Assembly (NCBI GenBank): GCA_949358305.1
Contig: OX442318.1
Coordinates: 15,296,517 to 15,360,516 of the forward strand
DNA length: 64,000 bases
Direction: 5' to 3'
From: Strigamia acuminata
Taxonomy: Eukaryota > Arthropoda > Chilopoda > Geophilomorpha > Linotaeniidae
Shown here: positions 20,046 through 30,598 of the stretch, in pieces
Layout: each line of letters opens with the position of its first letter
Position numbering within the stretch: the first letter of the stretch is position 1
Program-made: the position numbers and the translations under genes
Notes under the pieces: generated by a model
Told to the model about the DNA's origin: nothing
Seen by the model: only the letters and a program-made list of their open reading frames with translations
Databases searched by the model: none

Positions 20046-22610
20046 ATGGAAACGTTTAGTGAACTCTCTTTACTATTTTCGTTTGACAATTTAAGGAATA
20101 CGAAGTATTTTAAATAAGAAATCAAAAAAGTTTCGAGTGAAATAAGAATACAGATATTTTTTTTCGAAGTTTGTTTTATTTCGAAAAGCTAAAAACATAC
20201 AAGTTTAGAAGGCGGACTTCTTACGAATTTATCTTTCCACCTGAAAAGTTAAAACGAAGAAAACACCGCAACTATTTGGAAATATTTACAAGAAATTAAG
20301 TTTCTTGTAACTGTACGTCGACACCGATAGCCAGCGACCACGCGCCATAGCAATACGCGTCGATCTCCGTATCAAACGCAGCAGGGAAGCTACTCAAACC
20401 TTCAACGCAAGGTGCGAACGAATGCTTGGAAATTATGGCGGACAACAGATAAAAGACAGCGGAGAAATGTTACAGAAGGTTCGTAGAGATTTATTTAAGT
20501 GTCGCGAACTAATTTTTCCACTGCCATCGGTACCAAAGATAATTTAGTTGTTGGAGAAAAACAACACACTCCATTTCGCAGAAAAGATTTGCAAATCGAA
20601 ATGAATATTACCTTTATTTGAAGGAATTAACTATTTTCACAAAAAGTACATTTTTTCCTTCGGGACAATGGAAATTAAGAAAATATAAAATGGCGGCGAA
20701 TGAAGTTGCCGACCACGTAGAATAGTATTTTTTACATTGAAAGTTACGAATCACGAAAAACGCTTTCCCTCGGAAAAGTAAAAGGATTTCATTCAATCTT
20801 TCCTTTCGGAAATTTAACAGTGTTTTAAGTTTCCAACGATATTTGGGTCTCCCAAATTTTGAGAATTTCTAAATGAAATTTAGCTGTTTGAAAAACAACG
20901 AATATTTTTAGTAATCTAATCGGACATTTTCCCACATGATTTCTTAAAACCGGAATAACAAATCCATTTGTGGCTATGAACTTTGCCACATGAAATATTT
21001 ACGGAGCGAATATTTTTTGATTGGATTGAAGCTTTAAAAATCAGATAGCTGATTTAAACGAAGAAAATAAGTTTCAAAGTAATTATTTTTCTTTCGGAAA
21101 AATCAAATAAATCACCGCTGATGAAAAGTTGTATTTTTCCATTCGAAAAAACTAAGAATTGCACAAGATTTATCTTCTATTTTGAACATAGATTTTATTC
21201 GGAAAAGGAAAGATTCTAGATACATTATTTTTCTCTAAAAATTAAGAATTTAGTCAATTTTCCTAAAGGTTAATGGAATGTCATCATATATTTCGTTCGT
21301 AATTTACGTGTTAAAGTTTAATCAGAAAAACGATTGAATATGTTTTATTTGCGATAAGTAAAAGAAAGGTTCTTTAAAAATGGAATTTCGATGCAAATCC
21401 CACAGTAAAGGGAATGTTATGTGTGAGCAATTAACGAAAAGTTGGAATAACTTCATTTTATTTCATTCAAAAGTAGTTGTGAAAAATCAATTTCAAATAT
21501 TTTTCAAAGAAAAATTATTTTTATCGGAAAAAAGTAATTTACATGTCCTCGCGCGGACCGAGTAGTAAACTGCTTAATTGTGACATCGATACTGTTATTG
21601 TGTCACGTGTTATACGGAATTCCAAACCAGTGAATTACGAATTTTGGCGCGATAGGAATAGAAGTTTGACAGTGAAAGTTCTCCAGATTTGTCTTTTCAT
21701 TTGAAAAGTTCAAATTGAGGAAATGCTGCAGCAGATGAAGGTATTTACGACAATTGAGATTTAAATATTCTTTCATTCAAAAGATAAAAGATCTCTGCAA
21801 AAACATCTCGTTATTAGAGATAAGGGGGACGAAAATTATTAAAACGAATAATCAAAGACACGTCCTTCGTAAATATCGCAAAGGAATAACTAATTGTGAA
21901 AACAATTGTCCGCTCAGGAAAAGTGGAATTTAGCTAGATATTTTCTTTCGAAAAATCAAAGCAATTGTCATCAAAAAAGAAAGATTTGATGAATAATTTT
22001 TACCCAAAAGTCTAAAGGATTGTCGAATAGTTTTCTCCCGAAAAACAAGTACACATTTGTACCAATAACTTTATCGTTTAAAGTAAAATTTCGAATATTT
22101 TCTTTTGGAAGATTAGAGAATTAGATAATTTTTCTCGCAAAACAAATTTAAAGAATTTTAACGAATTTTTATTTGTTAAAAAAATTTGTTAAAAAAGGGG
22201 GAGATGGATGGTGAAAATTTATTTTTTCACACTCGAAAAATGGAATTTAAACCCGAAAAAGTAAAGACTTGGTCAAATTATTCTTCCTATTGGAAATGAA
22301 TACACAATGTTGGGAATCGAAAATAGATTTCAAATTACAAAGGAATGATTATTTGAACGATAATTGAATAAGAATAAGAAAAATTGAGAGTTTGAGAAAA
22401 CTTTATTAAAGTTGTGGTTGTAACGATATCACACACTAACGGAATAATTAAAAGAAAAATATTTTTTGAAGAAAAGTTATTTAATTATTTGGATTGGTAA
22501 AAATCCCAAAGTTCAAGAAGATTGAAGTAAGTTTATTTTATTTTCATTTGAAAAATACAATATTTTACGAATGTCTTCCCGAAGGAATTTTATTTTATCG
22601 GTAAAATTGA
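19595..22610 (+). repeat. Array of degenerate TTTTC-N(3-5)-GAAAA hairpin motifs
   Basis: A recurring unit of about 20 bases, able to fold as a short stem and usually followed by RTHAA. Clear cases: 19608, 19669, 20018, 20233, 20763, 20799, 21087, 21134, 21693, 21941, 22031, 22222 and 22541. Weaker ones occur between. Stems vary (CTTTTC/GAAAAG, TTTTTC/GAAAAA, CTTTCC/GGAAAAG) while pairing is kept. There is no long ORF in this region. Confidence 0.65.
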
Positions 22611-22689
22611 ATCTCGAAGGGAACGGACTTAGTAGAGAACTACTAAATAGATGTAACGTCCTTTATACCATTGGCCGACACTAACATCC

Positions 22690-22791
22690 GCCAATCAGAA
22701 GTTGGGAGATCTAGGGATCCCCAGCCCCCTGCTATTAAAGGAGGACCAGATCAGATACTGATCATTCGCATCCAGACCAGACCAGAAGACG
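22690..22791 (+). promoter_or_regulatory. Candidate internal promoter of NA1 ORF
   Basis: CCAAT at 22691-22695, TATTAAA at 22733-22739 and an initiator-like TCATTC whose A is 22764, placing the TATA box at -31. AGACG (22787-22791) resembles a downstream promoter element but is a few bases closer than the usual +28. The ORF begins about 250 bp downstream. The local GC content rises relative to the array to the left. Confidence 0.4.
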
Positions 22792-23010
22792 TGTTCCAGA
22801 GTCATCTTGACCACGCCGTCCCGATTTCAGTCACGATTCGAATTTTGTGTGCCGTGTAACCTGCAAAAGCTAACACGTGTCAAACAAACGCGAAGTTTAA
22901 TTTTATTTTGTCAAAAGTAAAGTTTAGAAGTGTTTCTTGTTGAAAAGTGTATTATATTCGTCTTCTTTATAAATTAAAGAATTAAAATCGTCAGATTTTG
23001 AATTTTTTTT

Positions 23011-24492
23011 ATGGCTCAAAAACCATTGAATATGATCGATCCAAAAGGAAATAATAAGCAGACAAACTTAAATTTAAGTTCTGTACCACTTGGCGATCAA
23101 ACAGAAAAGATTCCCGATCGTTTTACTCTGTATTGTAATCGTCATGGACTGGATAAAACCAAGTTTAAAAATATAATCGAAGCTTCAGACTATGTAAAAG
23201 CTAGGAACTGGCGAGATCGTACCCAATCTCAATCTTCACATCAAGATCCAGTACGGAATTCACAAACATACAGCCGAAACTTAGTGAATCAAGATTCTCA
23301 TACTATGTTTCAAACATCCAGTAGGGGATCTAAGTTAGAAAAGTTTAAACCACCTAATTCGGTAGATAAGGGGGAAGAGAATTATAAACCTAATAATTCT
23401 CGTCCAGAGAGTTCGTTAACTAACCAGTCGGTTGTTCAGAACAAATTAAAACTCGTTTACAATCGAGATCAGCTAATTTCAGTTCGATATGCTAATCCAG
23501 CTGAAGCACAACGATATGTGGCTAGCCTTAATCTGTCGATTAACCTACCGCTATCAAAAGAATTGGGAACCGTAAACAAAAGTTTTGGGCCACCAATATC
23601 AACGCAAAGGAAAGATATTCGGACTCCAAACAAACATTTGCAGTCAAATAACGTACAACAACGTGCCCGATCGCCGATCACAAACTCATGTTTGCGGACG
23701 TATGATTTGTCTACCAAGAAGAGTCCCCAGCCAAGACAATTCTACCTAACGCCCATTTCAAATCGAAAAAAGGTCAAGCAAACTTTTCCCTTGAAAAAGT
23801 ATTACCAACACGATAATGAGAATGATTTTAAACCTAAAAAAGAAAGTTTTTTGACTAACCCACGGGAGATCCGGTATCAATTCGAACAGTATTGTAAACA
23901 ATACCAGTTAAATTCAGCTGAATTTAAAAATATAAACGAAGCGCAACAATTCGTATTTCGAAATCAATACCGTAACCAACGACTAAAACCCGTCCCAGTC
24001 GTCAATCTGACGGAGATACAACAATTTGCGTCTGGAAAGCAACCCTGCAATATCCAGAATAATTCATCTCAACGAGAGGAATTAAGAACTTCAAAAAAGC
24101 GTTTTCGGTCACCAAGTCCAGCTGGTGATGAAGAAACTTCAAGTACAAACCAACATGTTCAAAAACTGACTGAAAACCCAGGTTTCCAATCATCAGTTCC
24201 ACGACTTAGAGTCAAATATAGATCCCCTCGTTTGTTGCGGGATTTCACAATTCCAAATATGGGTCCTTTCCACGTATGGTTTTCCAATGAGGGTCCCATT
24301 CATGTATGGTTTTCCAGAGATGACCTAAAACAAAAAGTTGGGTCGTCACGGTCATTTACACTGCCAAGTCAGTACACTGTATGTAACTGCCCAAAGGAAA
24401 AACGTCGAAAGAAATCAGTACAGCAGGCTGAGAGATCTCGGAAATTCGCAAATATGCGAGCTCAATATTTAGCAAAGAATCATGTTGATTAA
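23011..24492 (+). CDS. NA1 ORF: novel basic 493-residue protein
   Basis: ATG start, strongly basic and rich in Gln, Asn, Ser, Lys and Arg. No Gag zinc knuckle, protease DT/SG, RT or integrase motif. A motif of about 35 residues occurs twice: residues about 38-70 (YCNRHGLDKTKFKNIIEA) and about 290-325 (YCKQYQLNSAEFKNINEA), with pattern YC-x4-L-x4-FKNI-x-EA and an aromatic or Val two to four residues later. A second short duplication, GPFHVWFS / GPIHVWFS, lies near residue 420. The C-terminus has CNCPKEKRRKK, a likely nuclear-localisation or RNA-binding patch. Position in the element suggests a Gag-like or RNA-binding role, but I do not recognise the family. The long intact frame in a recently inserted copy argues that it is expressed. 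Confidence 0.7.
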   Translation: MAQKPLNMIDPKGNNKQTNLNLSSVPLGDQTEKIPDRFTLYCNRHGLDKTKFKNIIEASDYVKARNWRDRTQSQSSHQDPVRNSQTYSRNLVNQDSHTMFQTSSRGSKLEKFKPPNSVDKGEENYKPNNSRPESSLTNQSVVQNKLKLVYNRDQLISVRYANPAEAQRYVASLNLSINLPLSKELGTVNKSFGPPISTQRKDIRTPNKHLQSNNVQQRARSPITNSCLRTYDLSTKKSPQPRQFYLTPISNRKKVKQTFPLKKYYQHDNENDFKPKKESFLTNPREIRYQFEQYCKQYQLNSAEFKNINEAQQFVFRNQYRNQRLKPVPVVNLTEIQQFASGKQPCNIQNNSSQREELRTSKKRFRSPSPAGDEETSSTNQHVQKLTENPGFQSSVPRLRVKYRSPRLLRDFTIPNMGPFHVWFSNEGPIHVWFSRDDLKQKVGSSRSFTLPSQYTVCNCPKEKRRKKSVQQAERSRKFANMRAQYLAKNHVD

Positions 24493-25078
24493 CATGATAT
24501 GATACACAAAGATTCCCCGATTATAGTGTAAACAGAAAATCCTCCTCTAAAAATCATGACCTCTCTTCTAAAGAAAAGGGGGACAAAATATAAAGTTAAA
24601 ATTAACAATTCTCGAAAAGTAATATTACAGTATTAAAAGACAACTAGTTTAAATTAAAATTAGTCAATTGTACAAAGAATACCAAGTGACTCCGGTCATG
24701 ACAATTAAGGGGGACATTTTGATTCTTAAATTGTCAACTCTTATCATCTAAAAGCTATTTATTGTATATTTATAGCGATACATCTGACTAGGCATATGAA
24801 ATAAATATTTTGTGATAACACAAATGATGATTTTATGTATGACGAAAGTTTCTTCAAAAAGAAGACTTGGAAATAAATTCTGGACTTGAATTTAGGCTAT
24901 TAGAAAAGATTATTTCGGCAGAAATCCAGAACTTAGATAATTTAAAGTTAGTTTGTGTAAACTCAAATTCGAAATTGGAAGTCACGGTATCTCCAAGATA
25001 CATCAAGTCCGAAAATAGCATTTATGCTAATTAGGAGAATAACGAAAACTCTATAAAATATTATATAGTTGTGTTATT
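24493..25078 (+). other. NA1 3' noncoding region
   Basis: AT-rich region between the ORF stop and the PPT, with two PPT-like motifs (24577, 24717). No ORF. Confidence 0.6.
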
Positions 25079-25090
25079 AAGGGGGATGTA
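25079..25090 (+). promoter_or_regulatory. NA1 polypurine tract
   Basis: AAGGGGGATGTA directly before the 3' LTR TGACGG. NA2 has CCGGGGGATGTG at the equivalent place. Confidence 0.85.
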
Positions 25091-26999
25091 TGACGGTTTA
25101 CAATGGCTATAAATGCCTATTTTCTATCAAGAAAGCGCTGTTGCGCCAATATGATGGTATTTTTACAATATTCTGTGTAAAACTGATAAATGTCTAGAAT
25201 AAAGTCATTTATGATGTTTCAAATACAAAGATGTTCGTTTATTAAGAATAAACACTAATTTCCACATGATACTAAAGTATCACGGCATAATTACGAAGAT
25301 TCGTCTGCTAAAACCCGCATTTGTCAATGCTCCATATTGCCACTAGATGGCGCGATCGCAATTAGCGATAAATTCGAATACGAACTTGAAAACCTCATGA
25401 TTAAATATAAACGTATATTTAATCAAGTGAATAAATTGTGTTAAATATTAATATAAATATATATTAAATATCTGACATTGTTAAATACAATGTAACTTCC
25501 ATTTCTGCGGGACAGAATGTTTAGCGATCAATCGGTCAACCGATCAATCTGATTGGTGGAACCCATTTCCGGTCCTGGGTATCCAGTTCCGGTTGTAACA
25601 AGGATTAGCATAATTTGCATAAATGCTCCTCCGTATCCACTTCCGGTGATACGGGATTGGAGGGATTCGTGGAACCCATGTTCCAATTGGATGACTGGAT
25701 TAATCCTTAAATCCAGTCAGGTTATATAAACCCAAACAATCGGCCATTCCGCAGCTCTGTTTGATTATTTCTGTTTGGTATTGTTACTTAAGAAGTATGA
25801 TTCGTTGTTCACGTAAAAAACCTTTTGGTTCTTTGTTGATTTATTCGCAAAGAACCGTTGCATGATTCTACAGAATCATGCCACCGCCGGCAATTGAAGT
25901 CGAAGTGCTGGGATTATTATGTTGCATAAATGTTACAGTCTACGGTTGCGACGCCGAAGGAGAACCCGCCGTTGTGCAATTCAGTATCCTCCGGACAGGA
26001 CCAAGTTGTCTTTTTCGGTATGAACGTATTCCGTTACCACGAGTAGCATCGGTATTGTTGAGAATCGGTTCCTTCACCTGATGGTGCCAAAGCAGTCTGT
26101 TTTACAGTAACCACGAGTAGCACCAAGTGTTTGGCAAGCTGATTCTCATGGTATTCGATGCCAAAGCAGTCGGTCTATTATTAGTACCGCGAGAGATAAA
26201 ACTGCTGTGCGGAGCCGCGAGCTATCGACCCCTGTGTACGTGGTACCGTCAACCACTCGATGGACGACCGTGCTGCGACGCCGGGGACGCTTGATACCGT
26301 TCTGCATGGCAAGGCGTATATTCTAATCGATGGCAATTGTGTGTTGCGACGGGAAGCTTAATCTTCATTTTATTTATAACGGCAAAACTTAAACTCGACA
26401 ACCAGTTGGACCAAAATCAAGTCAGAAGACTTAATCTCATATTGAACTCAATATAACCGATAAGTTGACGACAACTTATTCCCGAAATATCTAAATAAGA
26501 ATTCACAACGATATGAATTAAATATAATTCATAAGTGGAATATTGATAAGTAAATGAATACATTTACTTACACCAATATCCTCCCAAAGTTGTGGCGGTG
26601 CAGACAAAGTCAACCGCAATGCTCAGATCATTCGATTTATCGACGTGCGATAATTTACACAGCGAACCAAGGAAACCAGCGAAGCCATATCGGACTCCAG
26701 GACACAGCCATCCGGCTTAGATGACATCTGTAAACCAGGTCGAGCGATGGGGAAACCGCTCCCTTATCCCAGACACGTAATGATATTATTTTAGGACCAA
26801 TTGGCCTATGCTTTGTATAGTTTAATAGTCAGTTAACTTGCCAAATGTTGGCATTAGTCTTATGTATAATTTAGCTCACTGCATATTGTTTGCCAACAAT
26901 AAATTGTCTTGTATTTATCTCGTATTGTATTCACTGTTATTTATCGCGATCTCTTCCCGGTACCATTGTTAAATGGGAGTTGTGGTCGTCACCGTCACA
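25091..26999 (+). repeat. NA1 3' LTR (1,909 bp)
   Basis: Same length as 17575-19483 and, by eye, the same sequence. It is followed by CTGTTA (27000-27005), the target duplication, after which the BEL reading frame resumes. CTCF-like CCACTAGATGGCGC at 25340-25353. Confidence 0.92.
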
Positions 27000-27005
27000 C
27001 TGTTA

Positions 27006-28114
27006 ATTAAGAAAGTGCATTTGGAGTTGCTTCACGGTGACATAAGCGAAACTTTGTATCATTTACGCGAACGATTTTGGATTATTAGAGGAAGAAGAAC
27101 TATACAGACAGTTATTCGAGAATGTGAAATTTGCAGACGAGGAAAACTTGCTCGCAACAACCCTTCAACGGGTGACCTTCCTGCTAAACGTGTGACACTA
27201 GCGGCGCCATTCCAAAACACAGGAGTGGACCACCTGGGTCCAATTTATGTCGGCAGTAACAAGAAGGAAAAGAAAAAAGTTTACACTTGCTTTTCACCTG
27301 CATGGTGACCCGATCAATACATTTAGAAGTGTCAGAAGACCTTTCTGTGCCAAAGTTTTTGCTTGCGATGAGAAGATTTGGAGCACGTTATGGATACCCC
27401 GGAAAGATTTTCTCTGACAACAGTAAGACTTTTGAGCGCGGGAGCGTCGAATTACAATCGTGGGGAAAACTCATCGGTCATAAAGATGTGAAAACTTTCC
27501 TATCAGAAAAAAGGGTGCTTTGGACATTCATCCCACCGCTGTCCCCATGGATGGGCGGAGCATGGGAGTGTCTTGTCCGCTCCGTTAAAGATAAACTTCG
27601 AAAAACATTACTTCGATACACAGTTGACTTGGAAACTCTCCAAACTTTGGCTTTAGAAATTAGTTCAGTGATAAATTCAAGACCTTTGTCTTACGTCCCA
27701 GACAGTGTTGATGGAGGTAGAATTTTGGCACCTGAAAACTTTCTAACAGGAGGCATGCCAAAGTACTTAATAAACAAAAAACTTAGTGCGATCAAAAAAT
27801 CAGATTTGAGAAAATTGGATTCAAAACGAAGACAATTTATTTGGGAATTTTGGAAAATTTGGAAAAAGAGTTACCTCATGCAATTGAGAAATTTTTATGA
27901 ATCCAAAGGTGACAAGTTCTTCAAAAACCCTAAAGTGAACCAAATAGTGCTACTAGAAAAAATGGGTACGAACCCCTATTTTTGGCCCCTTGCCAGGATA
28001 AAGGAAATTTTTCCTGGTGATGATGGTCTTATCCGAGTTGTCAAAGTAGTGTTACCCGATGGAAGAGAGTTAAAAAGGTCAGTGAAACATGTGAGAGCCC
28101 TTGAACTAGAGTGA
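27006..28114 (+). pseudogene. BEL/Pao Pol fragment: integrase and C-terminal domain
   Basis: Continuation of the frame broken at 17574; codons on either side of NA1 meet in phase once one target-site copy is removed. It encodes a Pao integrase: HHCC zinc domain (HLELLHGD, CEIC), DHLGPIYV with the first Asp, FSDNSKTF with the second, and PPLSPWMGGAWECLVRSVK with the Glu. A conserved C-terminal region (FWPLARIKEIFPGDDGLIR, ending HVRALELE) follows. One frame shift lies near 27285-27300, between the first two catalytic residues. With RT destroyed upstream this is a pseudogene, but the integrase motifs are intact, so decay is moderate. Confidence 0.87.
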
Positions 28115-29979
28115 CTAATAAGATTTTGTGTGTGATTCTCTCTTCTCTCTCCTTTCGCCGGCAATTCTCTGTTGCGAACAGAATGGAATTTATTGTGACT
28201 GCTTAATTGCAATTATTATTTAGTGTTTTATTCTTTGTTTTCATATTGATAAAAATTGCTTATTGATTTTCCGCAATTTAAGTTCTAACCATACTTTTCA
28301 GATTTTGTCATAATAAACAATTTAAGGTGTATTATTATTATTATTATTATTTACATTAAGTGTTTACAGTGTTTTATTTCAAATTTCATGATTTTTATAC
28401 TGATTACTTGAAATTATTCAAATTATTCATGTTTAGTACTTATTCTGTGTTGAATTCTTATTTCTATTCATTATTCTGTTTATTCTGTAATTTTTGGGTA
28501 TATTTCTAGTAATTTTCATTTTCCAGTTCAGTTGTGCAATGAGTATGATGCTATTTTCAGTTTCCAGTTGACTTTTGCGAAGATTTTCAATGTGTGTTGT
28601 TTTTGGTTAAAATCCATGCTTGAAAATGTTAAATCTCATGTTTCTAGTGTAATTTTGCCTGCTGAGTTCATTTCTGACGTTGTTTTATTGAATTGATGAC
28701 TCTAAATGTCATATTTTTGCATATTTTGTCTGTAACAATGAGTTAGGCCTAATTTGTGCACTCTTGTTCTAATTCATTTAATTTAAAGCATTATTCACCT
28801 TAGTTAAGATTGGATTTTGTGTTCTTTGTATCTCAGAGACTATTTTTATGTATTTTATTCTAATTTTGATGTAGGGTCCGCGAATTGGCAATCTTGCTGT
28901 GTTTTATTTCTCTTTTATTGCCTAGCAACCTATTGATGATGTAATGTGTATTTTTAGATTTCAATTGTTGAGCACATGCTGTTTCATTGTTGCCCGTGCC
29001 ATATACTATGTAACCCAGTGATTTTTAATCAGTTATCAACCAACCTCTGAATAAAAGAGTTGTGTTTTTTTAGCTCCCGTGTTAGGCTTATTTCAAACAC
29101 ATACAATGTGTATTGAGTAGTACATTAGTTCCCAGGCCAACTTATGTCTCCGCCACCTATTGGATACTTGATGCAGGTGTTCTCAACAGTGTTCCTGCTT
29201 ATCAACAATGCAATTCTTCTCGGACTAATTGCTTTCCAGTGCGGTTTTCGTACTAACCACGACATACGATTTTGGGCGATCTCAAGTGTTTTGGATACAC
29301 ATCGCCGTTCTTTTCTTTCTGGTTTGTTGACCTGCAACACCTTTTGGAGGGAAAGGTGAAGGGAAGCCAAGTTGTCCCTGTTCTTAGTTTCGGTCGAAGT
29401 TGATTCGCACGCCACGTGCGGAAGTTTAGTGAGAATCATTTGTCTCTCTCCTGCATATCGTTGATAAAGAGTTTGTCTGTCTTTAGTGTGTGTTGTTCTT
29501 GTTTTGTGATATGCCCAGGTCCCGTCTTCTATAAGGGATTCTGTTTTTCATTTACAGTTACTTGGCTAGAAAGTAGGCCCAAGTATTTTCACTTCAAGTT
29601 TTTAATCGATTGGGGGTTTCCGTGGGTCGGTGTCTCGCGAACATCGATTCGGGGACGGGCAAGACGGTGAAGCCCGACGATTGTCGGAACGTTCTCCCTA
29701 GTTATTTGGATGGGGAAGCGCTGGTCATTTCCTTGAGTTTGACCTGGAAGAAGTCCCGACGCGACTTCATTGGCTTTCTGGTTTGTTCTTAAGAATAACA
29801 GAATTTCGCCACGCTGAGCTTTAGCGCTCGAAAGTGTAGGAGCTCCCTTTCATTACGGGTTGCTTAGCAACTTACCTCTACATTTACGCATTTGGCGGGT
29901 TCAAGTCCAACACGGGGTAAGCCAAGTGCAATTGTCTGGTAGTCCCTTTTTCTGAGACTTCGAGTTTTAGTTAAAATAC
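28115..29979. other. BEL 3' flank and unassigned DNA
   Basis: No clear BEL PPT or LTR boundary found, although AATAAA near 28310 and 29050 would suit a degraded 3' LTR. A (TTA)n microsatellite lies at 28329-28350. The frame at 29610-29792 encodes a stretch (VLPSYLDGEALVI) faintly like a gypsy Gag capsid; too weak to call. ATAC (29976-29979) would be the outer target duplication of Gypsy2. Confidence 0.4.
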
Positions 29980-30584
29980 TGTTACGTGGTTTCTGGGGCC
30001 TAATTGGAAACTCACGCAACGCTGTTTTATTTGGGGGATGAGTGAACATGGGAAGAGAAAGAATGAGACTGTTTATTTTGTTTTAAATTCAAGTCTATTT
30101 TATTTGACCGGACAAACTAAGTTTGTTCGATCCTTAATAAATCTGGTTACATTAATTGGAATGCAATTCGGAATCATCAATTGGACAAATCATTATTTTA
30201 CACTTATTAAGTTTGAACAACCTTTATAAACTGTTTTTATGAAACAACTGTGTGATAACTCAATTCGATGTAAACTGTTGATTTATAGTCAGTCAGCCGC
30301 TCTCAGTATCGAGGCGACATCAGACTCTCTAGTAAAGGGCGGGTGTAGTTAATAGTTACCTGTTGAAGTCTGGAGAGAGAAGAGAGCTTTGTCTGAATGC
30401 GGGCGGTTTTATAGCAAATCTGCTATAACCCCCATTCACGAATTAATCGGTCCAATCACATGGCGATGACGGTTTCCAATCGTCAACGCCATCTGTGGCC
30501 GAAATTAAGCAACATTTACCGAATTATAACTCTAATTGCGCGATACGGATCGCTCGTCATTCGGGACGATCCGTACGCGTGACA
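29980..30584 (-). repeat. Gypsy2 3' LTR (605 bp)
   Basis: Minus-strand LTR starting TGTCACGCG (30584) and ending CACGTAACA (29980). It is clearly homologous to the Gypsy1 LTR throughout (same ends, CGGCCACAGATGGCG box, GGATCGAACAAA segment) but diverged and 32 bp longer. It is preceded on the minus strand by the same PPT as Gypsy1 (30585-30598). No 5' LTR of this copy is in the window. Confidence 0.88.
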
Positions 30585-30598
30585 ACTCCCTTTTTTGC

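Larger units (their letters stand above)
21832..24726 (+). repeat. Dispersed PPT-like AAGGGGGA motifs in NA1
   Basis: AAGGGGGAC or close variants at 21832-21840, 22195-22203, 23368-23376 (inside the ORF), 24577-24585 and 24717-24726. They match the functional PPT at 25079-25090. Internal copies could act as central polypurine tracts. Confidence 0.65.
17575..26999 (+). mobile_element. NA1: long-LTR retroelement without pol
   Basis: A 9,425-bp insertion inside the BEL pol with 1,909-bp direct terminal repeats (17575-19483 and 25091-26999) that look identical. They begin TGACGG and end CCGTCACA, flanked by CTGTTA on both sides (17569-17574, 27000-27005; only TGTTA if the shared C belongs to the LTR). 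A tRNA-Gln PBS follows the 5' LTR and AAGGGGGATGTA precedes the 3' LTR, so it replicates as an LTR retroelement. The 5.6-kb interior has one sizeable ORF (23011-24492) and no protease, RT, RNase H or integrase motif in any frame. It must use enzymes from another element. Identical LTRs imply recent movement. Confidence 0.9.

Noticed and set aside
28329-28350. CRISPR-like or satellite repeat
   Set aside because: Simple (TTA)n microsatellite in eukaryotic DNA.
29610-29792. Possible gypsy Gag capsid fragment
   Set aside because: Only a short stretch (VLPSYLDGEALVI) is reminiscent; too little to separate from chance without a profile search.
29880-29950. tRNA-like B-box (GGGTTCAAGTCC)
   Set aside because: A B-box match is present and the opposite-strand translation resembles tRNA-derived sequence, but no convincing A box, anticodon arm or acceptor pairing could be drawn.
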